Positions 1 to 11,928 of a stretch of 64,000 nucleotides of DNA are shown here, piece by piece. The stretch comes from Lichtheimia corymbifera B2541 (lineage: Eukaryota > Mucoromycota > Mucoromycetes > Mucorales > Lichtheimiaceae). The stretch lies in the NCBI GenBank assembly GCA_000697475.1, contig JNEU01001032.1, positions 155,476 to 219,475 of the forward strand, given 5' to 3'. The translations under genes and the position numbers were made by a program. Positions within the stretch are counted from its first letter, which is position 1. The number at the start of each line of letters is the position of its first letter. The notes beneath the pieces are model-generated. The model saw only the letters and a program-made list of their open reading frames with translations. It was not told the origin of the DNA and did not search any database.

Positions 1-427
1 TGTTATAGTGCTGAATGTTGATCGTGTGACCAGCCATACATGGCACATAATTGTTGTATGCATTTGCTGTTGCATCATCCATATCGCACATACACGCGTT
101 GGTGATGCCTTCACACGATTCTTGGCAAGTGCCATCCATACAAAATGACTGACCACTTGGACAAGAAGGTGCGAGTGCCGAAGGACAAAGATCGTGGTTG
201 GTAACGCAGAGAACAGGGCATTCAACATCGTGTTGTGGTGGTAACGGGCAAGCATTTCCTTGTAAATCATAGTCGTTGACTACAATAAAGATCATTAAGT
301 ATCATCGTTTTTAGGCGTTTTATGGTATGGATGAATACTCACTATTATTGAAAACAGGAATTGCTGTTGCTCGTTGAACCGCCCACAGAAACACTGGGGT
401 ATAGAGCAATGCAACAGCTGCTCTCAT
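1..427 (-). CDS. Cysteine-rich secreted or surface protein (partial, 3' part outside window)
   Basis: Two exons are visible, 427-343 and 279-1, joined by a GT-AG intron with phase kept. The first exon encodes a signal-peptide-like start (MRAAVALLYTPVFLWAV, then ATA before IPVF). The second continues in frame to the window edge with many cysteines in spaced pairs (CPVLC, CPSG, CMDGTC, CEG, CMCD), which suggests a disulfide-bonded extracellular region. I do not recognise the family. An in-frame ATG upstream at 508 would add 27 residues; I chose 427 because it gives a compact signal peptide. The gene is cut by the window, so whether it has membrane spans or an anchor further on cannot be seen. 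Confidence 0.6.
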
Positions 428-1426
428 GGGGCGTATGATGAAATGGAAGGCGTGGTGGTGAAAAGGGTAAAGAAAAGAGAAAAAGAGAGCAAAGCTGAAA
501 CCAAGCAAAAAGACAAAAGAAAAGAAGGGACCAGAAAAAATTCGCGCACAGGTACGACAACATCATAAGCTTCAATGAAAATCGATCGCCGACTGATCCC
601 GAGCGCTAACTCCGAGAACCAGGAAGTGTTCGTATATCTTCTTGAGAAGGTTGGGGCTCTAGTATCTTCTTTATCTTGCCGACATCTATAGTTTGTCGGT
701 AATAAACGAAAATTTTAAATGCATTGGCTGTATGCACAGACATAGCCGAGTCATCAACAAAGGGGGCTGGTGGTAAACATGAATACAAATCAGCCACGTT
801 CAACAGCCTCGCACACACACACACACACAGACATACACACTTCTCCTATTTTTGCCATTGGAAGATGTGTGAAAGTCTTGGTAACATTGGATGGCCCATC
901 TAAGTCGGATCTTATTTGGAACGATGTACAAGATTCATTTGATTTACTAAGACCCGTGAGGGTAGTGTGACACCCATCTCTTTGTTTGTAAGACAGATCG
1001 CGTTGCTCGAAAAAAGCCAAATGGTAAAGCGCACGCTGATGATGATGACATCGAGAAGGGAGTAGAAAAGTATATCGGGTGTGTGCAGCACGTGCCCCAG
1101 TCCATTGTCAACTTTGTGATGAGAGAAAAAGCAGTACAGCATAACATGCTTTCTTTTACTTTTGGTTACACTTGCCTTGCATGTGATCTTGCCCAAATCT
1201 CGAGTTGGGATCGAGCATTTCTGTTTGATTTTCTCGCTTGTCACACGCCAAATCATGAACTCACCCTTCCGGTCAACCGCAAAACATGCACACAACACCC
1301 ATACATATCTGCTCAAATCACACACACACACACAACACATACATAGATGGAGGATTCACCAATTATATAAACAATTATTCCCTCCCTCTTTTTCTTTGTC
1401 TTCTTTCACATTGACAATCAAACATC
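428..1426. other. Divergent intergenic region
   Basis: About 1 kb lies between the divergent starts of the cysteine-rich gene and the GATA gene. It holds CA/GT microsatellites (near 811-830 and 1321-1337) and a TATA-like box close to the GATA gene. Several open frames occur, but none shows recognisable protein features or splice logic. Confidence 0.6.
1364..1371 (+). promoter_or_regulatory. TATA-like box of the GATA gene
   Basis: TATATAAA lies 56 bp before the chosen ATG at 1427 and is followed by a pyrimidine-rich stretch typical of a transcription start region. Position and sequence are seen; function is inferred. Confidence 0.4.
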
Positions 1427-2850
1427 ATGTCTCCTGCGTCAAAAAGGTGTGTGTGTGTGTCATTCTTATTATCGTTCTCCCTTTATACCTCTCGTCACCA
1501 CCATTTCTCCTCATTTGCTTTATTACTGCGAAAATAAGACCTGTAGATGACTGATGTTGATGATCATGATTATTGCATCTTTTTCTTTTTTTTCTTTCAT
1601 ATGATGCGCATATTTACCCACAGCAATGATGACATGCCACATCTTCCTCCCATCTCTGCTATTGATGAGTGCCTTCCCAACCGAACATGGCAACCGCCAC
1701 CACCACCATCGTCATCTTCAGCAGCACCATCACAACAATCATCACCATCCACATCATCTTATTCTTTAAACAGCAATAGCAATAGCAGCAGTACACAGTA
1801 TCCACAGCAGCAATATACCACCACCATCCCTTTACACCCACAAGCTACACGTGCGTGGACCATGTCTTCACGACAGCATGAGAATCAAGTGGCCAACCAT
1901 CCCGATCTTCCTCAGGTAAAAGGAGAAATCGATGTTGTGGTGGTGGTGGTGGTGGTGGGAGAGTAGGACATATGCTTAGTAGTAGGCACGAGGCAATCCA
2001 TATTCGGATAAAGCGGAAAAGAGATATGGGATAAAGAGAAAGGGAATGGGGGGGGGCTTGAGATACAGCTGATCTCAGACACAATTGAATCACCAGTGTG
2101 TGTGTACACAAACATTTTCCATTGATTGATTTAGATCATCCATCATTGCCAGCACATTTGCGACAGCATTGCCCAACAAAGAAATCAAGATGTTGGCGAT
2201 CCCAGACCATGGTTGGATGAATTGATTGGTCGTGCTAATGAGATCCTCAATGCACTATTGAATTTACGCAAGCAGCAAGCCAGTTTGGTAAGTTTTTCCC
2301 TTTTTTTTTCCTTTTGCATGGAAAACGACTAAAGGCGGTACATGTAGCCGGTTACAATTGCTAAAAGTAGTAGACCTGCCTCGCCAACACCAACATCCAC
2401 TGTGATACCTTCATCATGGCAATCTCATTCGATCCATCGATTGCGTCAACAACGTAGACGAGGGGTGAGTTACATACATATTCTCGATGCCAAATCCTGT
2501 GTAGCCAAGCTTTGCTAATGCAACACTATCCTTAAGAGGGTAACTGCCTTTCAGGGCCGGTGCCATTCCTGTAACATTTCAGAAACGCCCGAGTGGCGAA
2601 GGGGCCCGGATGGAGCGCGTACACTGTGCAATGCTTGTGGTTTACGTATGAAAGATATAATCGTCGATCCTTTTTTGTTTGCAATCCATCATTGATGCCT
2701 TTGTGTGTATATATAGATTATGCCAAGATTACTCGCAAGAAAGCAGCAGCAGCTGCTGCTGCTGCTGCAGCTACAGCTAATAGCCCTTCATCCTCCTCAT
2801 CTCCATCATTATCATCCACCACGCAACAACAACAACAACAACATCGGTGA
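1427..2850 (+). CDS. GATA-type zinc-finger transcription factor
   Basis: Six exons fit one frame: 1427-1446, 1624-1915, 2135-2287, 2348-2464, 2555-2645, 2717-2850 (268 residues). The C-terminal part carries one GATA finger with spacing C-X2-C-X18-C-X2-C (Cys197, 200, 219, 222), including the LCNACGL core, and reads HYAKI after the last intron. That tail resembles fungal white-collar-2-like fingers, but no PAS domain is present. The N-terminus is rich in Pro, Ser and Gln, exon 3 looks helical, and the C-terminus ends in poly-Ala, Ser and poly-Gln tracts. It is a nuclear DNA-binding protein expected to bind GATA sites; its target pathway cannot be told. The 20-nt first exon rests on a GTGTGT donor inside a GT repeat, so starts at 1547 or 1634 remain possible. 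Confidence 0.85.
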
Positions 2851-3155
2851 TACATATTGTCAAGCCCACGTATACAAACATTTACATTTTGCACCATTCA
2901 CACACATATATATACATACTAAAAGAAAAAACAACATAACAATCACGCATTCCAAACAAGACAAAGAAATCGCTCTCGCCCATCTTATTTTCCAATATGG
3001 CAAGAGTTCCCAGATGCACGATCCTTTATGAAACGAGAGAGAAGCGATAAACTTTATTTTGCTAAACATCGACAAAGAAAGGGAAAGGGAGGGGGTGGGA
3101 GTACATGCATGTTTCTCTTTTCTCTCTCTGTGTGTGTCTCACTCACTCCTTGAAC
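2851..3155. other. Convergent 3' intergenic region
   Basis: About 300 bp separates the stops of the GATA gene and the bromodomain gene. It is A-rich then CT-rich, and I see no gene in it. Confidence 0.6.
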
Positions 3156-5518
3156 CTAATCAGCCATACTCTTTCGTCGATCCTTGGCAATGGTACTAGC
3201 TTTACGGGTATGCGACGTGGGCGGAGAATTGCTATCTGCCGTCTTGAAGAGCTTGATTTGTTCGGATACATCTTCTAGCATTTCCAGCGCCATTTGATAC
3301 ATCTCTGTACCTTCTCTGTTGTACATGAGGGAATTGGCAAGCATCAATACAACATCACGTTCAAATTCCACTGTGGATTTGATTGCCTACAAGAGAGAGA
3401 GAGAGAGAGAGAATGAGCATACACACCCCGTGTATTGAGAGAACCCAATCCCATTATATACTTACGCCTTCACGAATACGATTTTTGATAGCCTTAAGAT
3501 CCATAGGATGCTTGATGATCTGATAATACAAAGGTGCTGTAGCCTCCTTGATAGGATTCATAAACACGGCTCCATTCTTGTGATTGGCAATCTCCCGCCA
3601 TAATAAATTGATGTTCTTTTGCCATGATTTTTGTTGTCGTTGTTCATCTTTGTGTTTGCGAGTTGATCCCGTGGATGCTGTGGGAGTAGGTGCATTGCTT
3701 TCACTACCCGTCACGCTCTCTGTATCTGCCATCGTACTTGAAGGGTGTGCTTCAGGTGATTTAGCATTGGATGCAGGTGTCTGAGCAGCCGAGGATGGTG
3801 TTGGAGAATCATGTTGTTGTGGTTGTGCTCGTCGCTGAGACTGACGTTCTTCCTCAGGTGACTCACCAGGAGTAGGTTGCGAAACAAGATCAGAAATGGC
3901 GGTTTCCGAGCTGTCTGGTTGTTGTTGTGTCACAGAACCATTCTCATTGTCCATGCGTGGTCGTTTATGTTCAACATCACCCGATATCTCTTCATCCGCT
4001 TTACGCTTCATATTCATGTCAACTTCATTCTCTTCCATTGGTGATGGCTGTGTAGTTGTATTATCTTGTTGTTCAATAGGTACATTGGATGATGGCTTTT
4101 CACTCGTTTGAGGAGGAGATGATGATAATGATGATGATGGTTCTTGTACAGAAGCTGCTGTTGCTGCTGGTTGCTGTTGTTGTGTTGTATCCAATTCTTC
4201 CGCAGAATGGAAACTGTCTTCTGATCCAGGTTGTCCAGATGGTGGTCGTGGTTCCATTTGAACTGGTAATGTTGGATGTGCTGTCATGTGTGGTTCGGCT
4301 GATAAAGCTTCCTTTGGTGTAGGCGCTAATACCATAGATGGCACATTGGCAGTTTCTTGTCGAGTATCACCATCAGGTCGTTGTATTTCATTTTGGGATG
4401 TTGTTGATTCGATGAGTGGTTGCGTATCCATGGCAGCGGTAGTGTTGTCAACTGGTTGTTCTGCTGGTGGTTTGGAAGGTGATGGAGGTTTTGGTGATGG
4501 TGGTAATTGACTATCATCTGCTCCAGAGATGGTGGTGGTCGTCGTTTTAGGTGGTGGTGGTGATGTTGATGATAATGATGATGAAGGTTGTTGTGTGATG
4601 GGAATGGCTGATGGTGATGGCATAGAAGTGGGTACTTCAGCATTGGCATCAGTGCCTGCAACTACCTTTTCAAAAGTAGATATTTTTTGAGGTACCTCGG
4701 AAATCGGTTCTGCAGATGATGGTTGAAGCGTTGATGATGATTCGGAAGCTGTAACGATAGGCGATGATTCTGAAGGCTCTTTTTTGATCTCTTGCTCCTT
4801 TGATGCATTTGTCTCGCTCATTGAAGGTGTGGTAGTGTCATTAGTCGTATCCATTGGTTCTGCTTTCACTGTAGTAGTTGGTGCTGCATCCGCTTCTTGC
4901 ATTGTTGTATCATTATCACGTGTCGGTGATGTAGTGGAAGAAGGTGCTGATGTTGTGTCTTGACGCCCGGCATTCGCAAGCAGTCGATCATCCCATTTCC
5001 CGGCTCGTATCTCTTCAATCTCGTGAGTGAGAGTGCTGTATTTGGCATTCGTTTCTTCCAAATCACGTTTCAGTTCACTGACACGTTGTGTATAGAGCTG
5101 CTTGGCCAACTTTACTACAGGTCGTTCCTTTTGCTGTAAACTAGTCTCATCCGTTGTCGACGTAGACGATCTACAAGTGCAATAAACGATTCACTCTTCA
5201 AATCAGTCGTCCATGTCTCCATTTAAAGTGCTGTTGTTCTTTGCTCACTTTTCTATTCCAAGATTCTCCAGCAGCCGTGTATATTCTTGTGAACAATGCT
5301 ATCAATGCAATTCAATATGAGAAGAAAAGGAAACACTACTGGAATTTGTTTGTAGAATGGCTGGCTACCTCTTTATTGAAAAAGTCGGGTTGGCGATTGA
5401 GAAGCGAGTTCTGGTTGAGATTGCTTGCGATTTGGACCCAATCCTCTTCCCCCAGTTTGTAAACGGCTTGTGCAAGCATGAGTTTTTCCAACAATGTCCA
5501 TTCGGCAGTGGTCGACAT
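3156..5518 (-). CDS. BRD8/Bdc1-like bromodomain protein (probable NuA4 subunit)
   Basis: Four exons: 5518-5369, 5298-5249, 5170-3466 and 3386-3156 (711 residues). The N-terminus (EWTLLEKLMLAQAVYKLGE, then DWVQIASNL, RQPDFF, and CSQEYTRLLENLG after the first intron) matches the SANT-like start of BRD8 and fission yeast Bdc1. A short coiled coil (LYTQRVSELKRDLEETNA) follows. The middle, about 430 residues, is Ser/Thr/Pro/Gln-rich and disordered. Residues about 582-690 form a bromodomain with PLYYQIIKHPMDLKAIK and the acetyl-lysine-binding Asn in MYNREGTEMY. By family it would be a nuclear subunit of the NuA4 histone acetyltransferase, reading acetylated histones. The assignment rests on motif memory, not a search. 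The bromodomain is split by the last intron, with clean phase 0. Confidence 0.85.
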
Positions 5519-6343
5519 GCTGGAAAGTTGTATGAACGTTGGTAAAGACTAGTGTGGAGGGCCGTCGACGACAAGGCCAGTGCTAGCACCATCAAGAACA
5601 CTCCGCCATACAAACCCCCGCTCGATAAAATGATGTCACGTGCACCCCATCTATAGAGAATACGTCTTACAATAAAAGATTACACTGTTGATGTGTTCAA
5701 TGAAGGCATTATTATGATTAGAAAGAGATGACCGCTTCTGTGTTGTCAAAGATAATAGTAACGCTATGATGAATGAATAAGCCCTAACCAGCTGCTTGAC
5801 GTCTTCAACATCATCGTATTACATAGTGATTGGACTTGAAGCGAAAACAAGGGAAGCTGACATTGGTATCAAAGTTAAACATGGTTGTATTGGGTGATCG
5901 GCAACTTTGCTCCAAGCCGTTGTTCAATTCATGCCGTATTATGCGCTTCTTTTATTATAACGTACAAATAGAAGCTGGTAGAGGTACACTTTTTCGAGGA
6001 AGAGCTGGATTCTACACGTAATGATGGCTTTATATCAACTTTCGGTTTACATAGTAGGGTTGTCATTGTAACCGACATGTTGTGGAAAGATATCCATAAT
6101 TGGAGGATTACGTATTGCCTGTTGCTTCACGATAGCTCCACCGAGATGCAATGCAATGTTGAATACTCGAGTGAACGGCTTCTGTCAGACCATTTCACAA
6201 CATGCCTATCGTCATCTTGATGCATAATATGTACACGGCTTTGAAAGCCGATGTGATTCGAGGGCCATTGTGCCCAAGGCACTCAATTTAAATTCAACAT
6301 CCAAGTACTGCATTGTCATTTGCCTTCTTTTTCTTTCATAATA
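5519..6343. other. Divergent promoter region with an unassigned hydrophobic frame
   Basis: This 825-bp region separates the bromodomain gene (-) from the membrane-protein gene (+). On the minus strand, 5660-5540 reads as a hydrophobic segment (GGVFLMVLALALSSTAL) in a frame entering the bromodomain gene's first exon out of phase. It could be a small membrane ORF, a 5' leader exon of the bromodomain gene (a CAG acceptor lies at its ATG), or chance. No full gene model could be built. Confidence 0.4.
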
Positions 6344-7585
6344 ATGATCCATAAGGCGGCTCTATTGGCTTTAGCATGGGATTTGATGGGTGTACAGGGT
6401 GAATGGCTGGCCGAGATCCCTGATGCACCACCTCGTTGGAAAAGCAAGCTTTTTGACATCCCCACTTGGATTGTGCCTATTGAAGGTAATCATGTAACTA
6501 TCACCCTTACTAGCAACAAACGTAGACTCACACTTTGAAAGATTACAATGCGGATGCCTTCGATACTACCACTGTTTTCTCTGTGGTAGCTATGGCAGGA
6601 GCATCAGCATACGCCATTTATCACACATTTTGGATTTATTTGCCATCACAGCCATCTGGACGCAAGAGTGTGGGCCGTTTCAACCGATTGATCTTGGCAT
6701 ACTTGATTAGCACGCTTATTGCCAGTTTCACATTTGATCTCATGAATGCAGGCAAGATATGGGCTTCCTTTGGCGTACTTCACAACCTATTCGAGATTGC
6801 ATTATTAGCAGGCATCTTTATCCGTCGATCGGATGTTAGGCAAGTCTTACATAGAAAGCGACATAAAGACGTAAACTCATGCATCCATATATATATACAG
6901 CGATTTCTTGTTTGTGCCTATTTGCTTCCTCTACTTGCTGGGAACAGCGTTTGCAGTGATTTGGTTGCCATGGCCACTGGATGCCCTATTCTTCAAGTAT
7001 CAAGGTAACAAAGTTGAGGATATGTGCAATGGGATAAATGGGGTTGTTGACAACAATTAAAAGGATTGAGTACGGATCTTGCCTTGGGTCTTGACCTGTT
7101 CCGGCTTTATTTCCACAACCGAAGGATTGCAAAACAGACCAACCTTGTCACCTATGTCACGGATCCAGAGGACGACAAGGTCAACGATGGTGAAGCTGCT
7201 GAAAAGAAGCAAAACAAGCGTCGAATTCCTCCAGTGCATGTTCATATCCTTTTTATTGCAACAGCTGCCATGCTGCATTGGTTTGGCAATGCATTGGTAA
7301 CAATGAGCAACCATTTTGTCATGTAAGTGTGGCACATACATAGCTGATGAATAGGGTACACATTAACTCTTATGGGATGATATCGTTGGTAGGTGGCTCA
7401 TCTTTCAATTTCTTTATGCTGTTGCGTTTCCAATGTATGCCTATTATGTTGTCGTTGAGCCCAATGCAAGCAGGATTCATTGGTACAAGGTTGACTACTG
7501 CAAGGAATCACTGGTGGCAATTGTATCCTTGGCCACGTGCGGTATCATCATTGCTATTGGCATTTTGAGCAGTGACCACGTCTAA
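6344..7585 (+). CDS. Unknown polytopic (about seven-span) membrane protein
   Basis: Five exons: 6344-6485, 6542-6839, 6901-7004, 7064-7322, 7393-7585 (331 residues). Hydrophobic spans occur at FSVVAMAGASAYAIYHTFW, LILAYLISTLIASF, FGVLHNLFEIALLAGIFI, FLYLLGTAFAVIWLPWP, VHILFIATAAMLHWFG, WLIFQFLYAVAFPMYAYYVV and VAIVSLATCGIIIAIGIL, giving about seven spans. A hydrophilic, Lys-rich loop of about 45 residues precedes the fifth. I do not recognise the family; a receptor-like or organellar transporter-like role would be speculation. The second intron uses a GC-AG boundary (donor AG|GCAAGT at 6840). That is needed to keep the hydrophobic frame, because no GT donor nearby keeps phase. Confidence 0.75.
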
Positions 7586-7723
7586 GGAATGATTCAACCG
7601 ATAGTCACTGAGAATGGGGGTAATGAATTGCTTTTATAAAATATAATAATTGTAAAATCTACTTTTGGGCTCACTCATGCATATTACTGTGACTGAGGAG
7701 GGGATGGATGATATATGGAGTTT

Positions 7724-8446
7724 TCATTGCTTGGAGGAAGGTGATGAAGAAGGGTAAAAAGAGGTGGGATGGTAATGCTGTTGCTGTTTAGTCGAATCCT
7801 GCATTTCCACGAACCCGTATCTATCGCCATGTTGCCCATCCAATAACAGCCGTCTAATGCTCGTGCCAAAGCGTCTGGCTAAATCCCATGGCATGCCAGC
7901 TGACATGCATAGCGGGAATAATCCTTGCATCAATCCTGGTTGTTGTTCACGTTGCTGCTGTATCCACTCTTGATTACGCATCCTGTCAATCGATGTTGTT
8001 GCTGCAGTCGTGTTGTTAGCATGGTGGTTCTTGTCCTTGGAGATCACTGACGATGTTTCTTCTTTCTTTGACAAATATGCGTCATCGTCGTTATCAGAAT
8101 TTGGTGTTGCCGTATCGCATGCATATGATGGCGGGTCGAGGTTTGGATACGGATCACAAGCTGCATCAGGAAGTTGATGATACGAGGTTCCATAGCCATA
8201 ATAGTCTGTGGATAAAGCATCGTCATGTTGCATAGAGTGCATGGTTAACGTTATGGCTGGACTCTGAAATGGATTTGGTGGATCATGATCGTCGTAATAT
8301 CTCCTGTAAGACATGGGAGTAAAAGAAGGGAAATCAAGAGAAAGAGAGAAAGAAGAGAATTACGCATACAGTGGTGAATAATAATGATGTTTGTATAGGG
8401 CAAGCTATACCACTTACCCCTGAAACAAAGCAGCACTCTTTCTCAT
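7724..8446 (-). CDS. Unknown Q/H/D-rich protein, 202 residues
   Basis: Two exons, 8446-8418 and 8303-7724, are joined by a good GTAAGT...CAG intron; the joined start reads MRKSAALFQGRYYDDHDPP. An unspliced start at 8314 gives a similar protein. The sequence is hydrophilic, rich in Asp, Tyr, Gln, His and Pro, with one more ordered segment near the C-terminus (LFPLCMSAGMPWDLARRFG). I recognise no domain and no signal peptide. It converges with the membrane-protein gene, with only about 140 bp between their stops, and lies head-to-tail behind the MADS gene on the same strand. Confidence 0.6.
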
Positions 8447-8735
8447 CCCACAAATTAAGGGGTGTGGAAGGCTACAAGAGTCTTGCTGTTGCAGCTGCAG
8501 GGTCACTCTGAGGATATCCGGAACATGCATGTCACCCCCACCATTATTTACCACCACCAGTACCATGATCGAAGAAGCTGCTGTAACAGGATGTATATAT
8601 GTGCATATAAATATATATATGTAAAAGTCTGTGCGTCATTTTTGTGTATGATGGGATATAACAAGGTGATAGTAATAGTCATATATAGACAAGGACGAGA
8701 CCAGCTGCTTGGTGAATCAAAATGGTGTATCATTG

Positions 8736-9815
8736 TTACGAATGTGGATGTTGTTGTTGTTGTTGAGAGGGATTGGATAGACCTGAGCCAGCAGCAGTAG
8801 TAGGAGTACCACCATAATAGATGTTGTTGTAAGGATTGGTATTGTCGTACGGTGGCTGTGCAGTGGTGGGCAACTGATGTATGTTCTGGTGATGCATGTT
8901 GTACGATGATAATGGTGGTTGTGCTATAGTCGATGATGAAGATGGTGGTGGAGTATTAAGAGGATACCTTGCCAATGGGATCGTTCGATAACCTGATACA
9001 GCCTGTGAAATTGGTCATTGTTAAGAGAAACGAGGTGATCACGAGGGAGGATAGCCATTATTACGTACACTGTTTGATGACCGTGGTGGTTGCTGAGATA
9101 ATAAACCTGGTCCTTGATCATATAAGTGTTGTTGCTGATGGTTCCCGTGAGGAGCTGATGTATCACCCACGGCATTATTTACCGCGCTCGTGTTACTCTG
9201 GTCATGATAGAAAGATGAGAGACACTCGTTAAGTATATACACTCACAAGGATATATGCAAGTCAATGTTACCATTGGTGGTGAATGTATTCCATATTCTT
9301 GGTCAGAAGGAGGAAGATCTGGAGCATTGAGACAGGATTGAATAAGGCTCTTGCCCTCGGGCTTGGTAACCAACGGCTGCAATTTGGGAGTAGTAAATGT
9401 GTACACAAGCCCAGTTTCCGAGACAACAAGCAATAATACTTGCGTACCAGTCAATGTGCTCAACTCGTATGCCTAAATAAACGGTCGTGAGCTGGTGGTA
9501 TCCATGGATACGTTGTTGTTGTTGTTGCTGTGGATTTACCTTTTTCATCAAACCGGCTTTCCTTTTCGAAAAGGTGATATGTCGTTTGGACTTGTCTTGG
9601 ATATATTCAATCTTGATCTTGCGTCTTCCAGCTGAGCGTTTGCCAGGCTTATCAAGATCTTCACTCGGATCGGATGCATTGTCTTCATTGATCGCTTCTT
9701 CTGGCGGCATAAAATTCGTCAATGGCGATGCACTCGTTGGCTGCAACATGTCATGTTCTGATTGCTGGTTCAAGCCAACACCAATTTGAAAAGGCTGTTG
9801 CTGTTCGTGCTCCAT
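8736..9815 (-). CDS. MCM1: SRF/Mcm1-type MADS-box transcription factor
   Basis: Four exons: 9815-9540, 9472-9272, 9197-9069, 9002-8736, all in phase 0 (290 residues). The MADS domain begins near residue 63 (GRRKIKIEYIQDKSKRHITF), continues SKRKAGLMKK and, after the first intron, AYELSTLTGTQVLLLVVSE. It is followed by the SAM-like extension (KLQPLV, GKSLIQSCLNAP), typical of SRF/Mcm1 rather than MEF2. The N-terminal 60 residues are acidic and Gln-rich, and the C-terminal half is Gln/Pro/Tyr/Asn-rich, as in fungal Mcm1 activation tails. It would bind CArG-like boxes as a dimer in the nucleus. The ATG at 9815 sits just downstream of a CAG acceptor-like site, so a non-coding or short coding 5' exon may exist. 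Confidence 0.9.
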
Positions 9816-11928
9816 TTCATCAAAGAAGCCTGCAGGTAGAGTGGGAGAAAGGATAAAAAGGAAAGAGCAACGGCTGACTATGCACGACACAGCAGACCAT
9901 GGATTCCACAAACTGGGGATCAAAAGGCCTTGTAGTACAATGACAAGACAAGGGTGTGTACTACTACTCCTCCTCTCATTATTGCACATCCCCGGGATCC
10001 CTCCAACAACCATGGTAGAACAATTGATTATGGCCCCAATTGAAAATAGTATCCTCCATTCGTGCTGATGAAGAAAATAAAAAGATTCCTTGCTATCCAA
10101 TATATTATTGACTCTTGACGAAAGGAAAACCTGGCTCTAATGGAAGAAACTAGTAATGAGGCAGTGGTGGGTTTTGGTATTATCAGCACCATAGCAACCG
10201 ATCAAAGTGTTCCTTTTGGTAGTAGTCAAGGAGGCGCACTCCCGTAAAGGCAAGTGTCAAAATCTCGATTATGAAACACCAGCTTATCAAACATGCAACA
10301 CTCTGCTGCTGATGATAGGCGCGGCCTCCCTTTTTTTGGTGCAGATCGTTTCATATTTGGCTGCTTGGCACCGCTACTGATTAAAATGATCTGGAACGAA
10401 CACCCTTCGACAACAAGATCTGCAATGCACATCATCGTGCATCATTCTTTGCTCATATAAAGAAGGAATGAACCAATGAAATATCCCTTTGATTGCTTAT
10501 CCTGGTGGTTGCGATACAGGATCTATCCACTGCTATATTAGATATTTAAGCTACTGGAAATAAGCTTATAGAAACCGAGCTTCTGGTAGATTACATTTTA
10601 ACCACAATGACCAGATTTAGGCGTATCACAAGATCAAGCTAGCGCACACTGGTTGTTTTGGTATTGGGGAAACGTGCAAATACAATGACACGCTCTTGAT
10701 ATGATAAACCTCAGCAGAATTTTCTTTCATATTCGATCTCACCAGGCCACCCACGATACTTTTTTCGAGATCATTCAGCAACTGACTTTAATAGTTGTAT
10801 GTCCCCCAATTCATCGATCACGTCTTCCCGACATGCATTCACACGCCAAAGATCTAGTCCCCGCCCATCGAACAAAGCGTACACGAATAATATTATTGAC
10901 ATGATGTTTCTCCACTTTAAATATGCTGCTTCATACAACCCCAAAGGCTGTGGTAAAAAACGGGGGATGTTAAGTGAAACAAAGATTGGGATGCAGAGAA
11001 TACGTGAATATAAATGACGCTAATAGATGATGAGCCATCGTGGTCGGAAGGAGAAAAAGTAAGGTAGAAGAAGAAAAATAAAGGGGGGAGGAAAGGAGTA
11101 TGCGTGTCATACAAGGCATGCATAATCATGCCTACGTACCGACTAACCAAGCCTCATGCTTACCGCTTTAAAACACAGGCTCTCCTCAATTGGAGCAGGT
11201 TTTGATTTGATCTCAATTGCATCGAAATTTCCTAAAAGGGGTTGTGTGGATTGACGAATATGGGTGGTGGTGAGTGGCATTCCTTAGCATGTTTGTGAGT
11301 GGATGCAATTCAAAAAGCGGCAGTGACCGGAAGACAAGAGGGGAGTGCGGGCCATTATCATCTCGAAAATTCCGCAACGTTACACCAAGACATTTTAGGA
11401 AATCCATACCAGTTTTTACACCAAGCAAAGCTAAGCTTAGAGCACCTGTCGCAAAAACCGATCTAGTTTCGTTGGCCCCGCCCCTCCATTCATTCCCTCA
11501 ACGCACCCCCCATCAAAGCAACTTGCTGTCGTAAGACATGGCAGCAGCGCATACATGCATACATACATATATACTTGTGATATCAACAACAAGGCATTCA
11601 GAATAATGGTGGTGGATAATATACAAATGTGGAATATTTATCTTTCTTTTCGACATGGTTAAAAACCACCATGAGTCCCTTCTATAATGCACCGTAATCT
11701 CTCTTTCATTTTCGTTCTAGTCGTTTCTCATTGGCTATATGGAACATTGCTCTCAAGCTCGCTCACATTTATTCCGTTCACTTTAGCTAGTCCTCTCTCT
11801 CTCTTTCTCTCTTTCTTTTCCACTCACTCACTCCACTCGCTCTCTCCACTCACTTGTTTTGCTTTTCTTTTTTCTCACCCTTCTTTCTCCTCCTTTTTTC
11901 TTTTCAACAACACATCCTTCACTGGTGT
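9816..11928. other. Long divergent intergenic region
   Basis: About 2.1 kb separates the MADS gene (-) from the velvet gene (+). Open frames in it are short and show no domain, signal or splice pattern I can defend. The last 250 bp are strongly CT-rich (11760-11910), as expected for a fungal promoter or 5' leader. No tRNA-like B-box was found. Confidence 0.55.

Noticed and set aside
912..1340. 142-codon minus-strand frame upstream of the GATA gene
   Set aside because: Composition looks random, with no splice or domain support; it overlaps CA repeats and promoter sequence.
9303..10100. 265-codon minus-strand frame including the MADS exon
   Set aside because: Only its middle part is the MADS first exon. 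The rest runs through introns and upstream DNA, and the MADS gene is better modelled as four exons starting at 9815.
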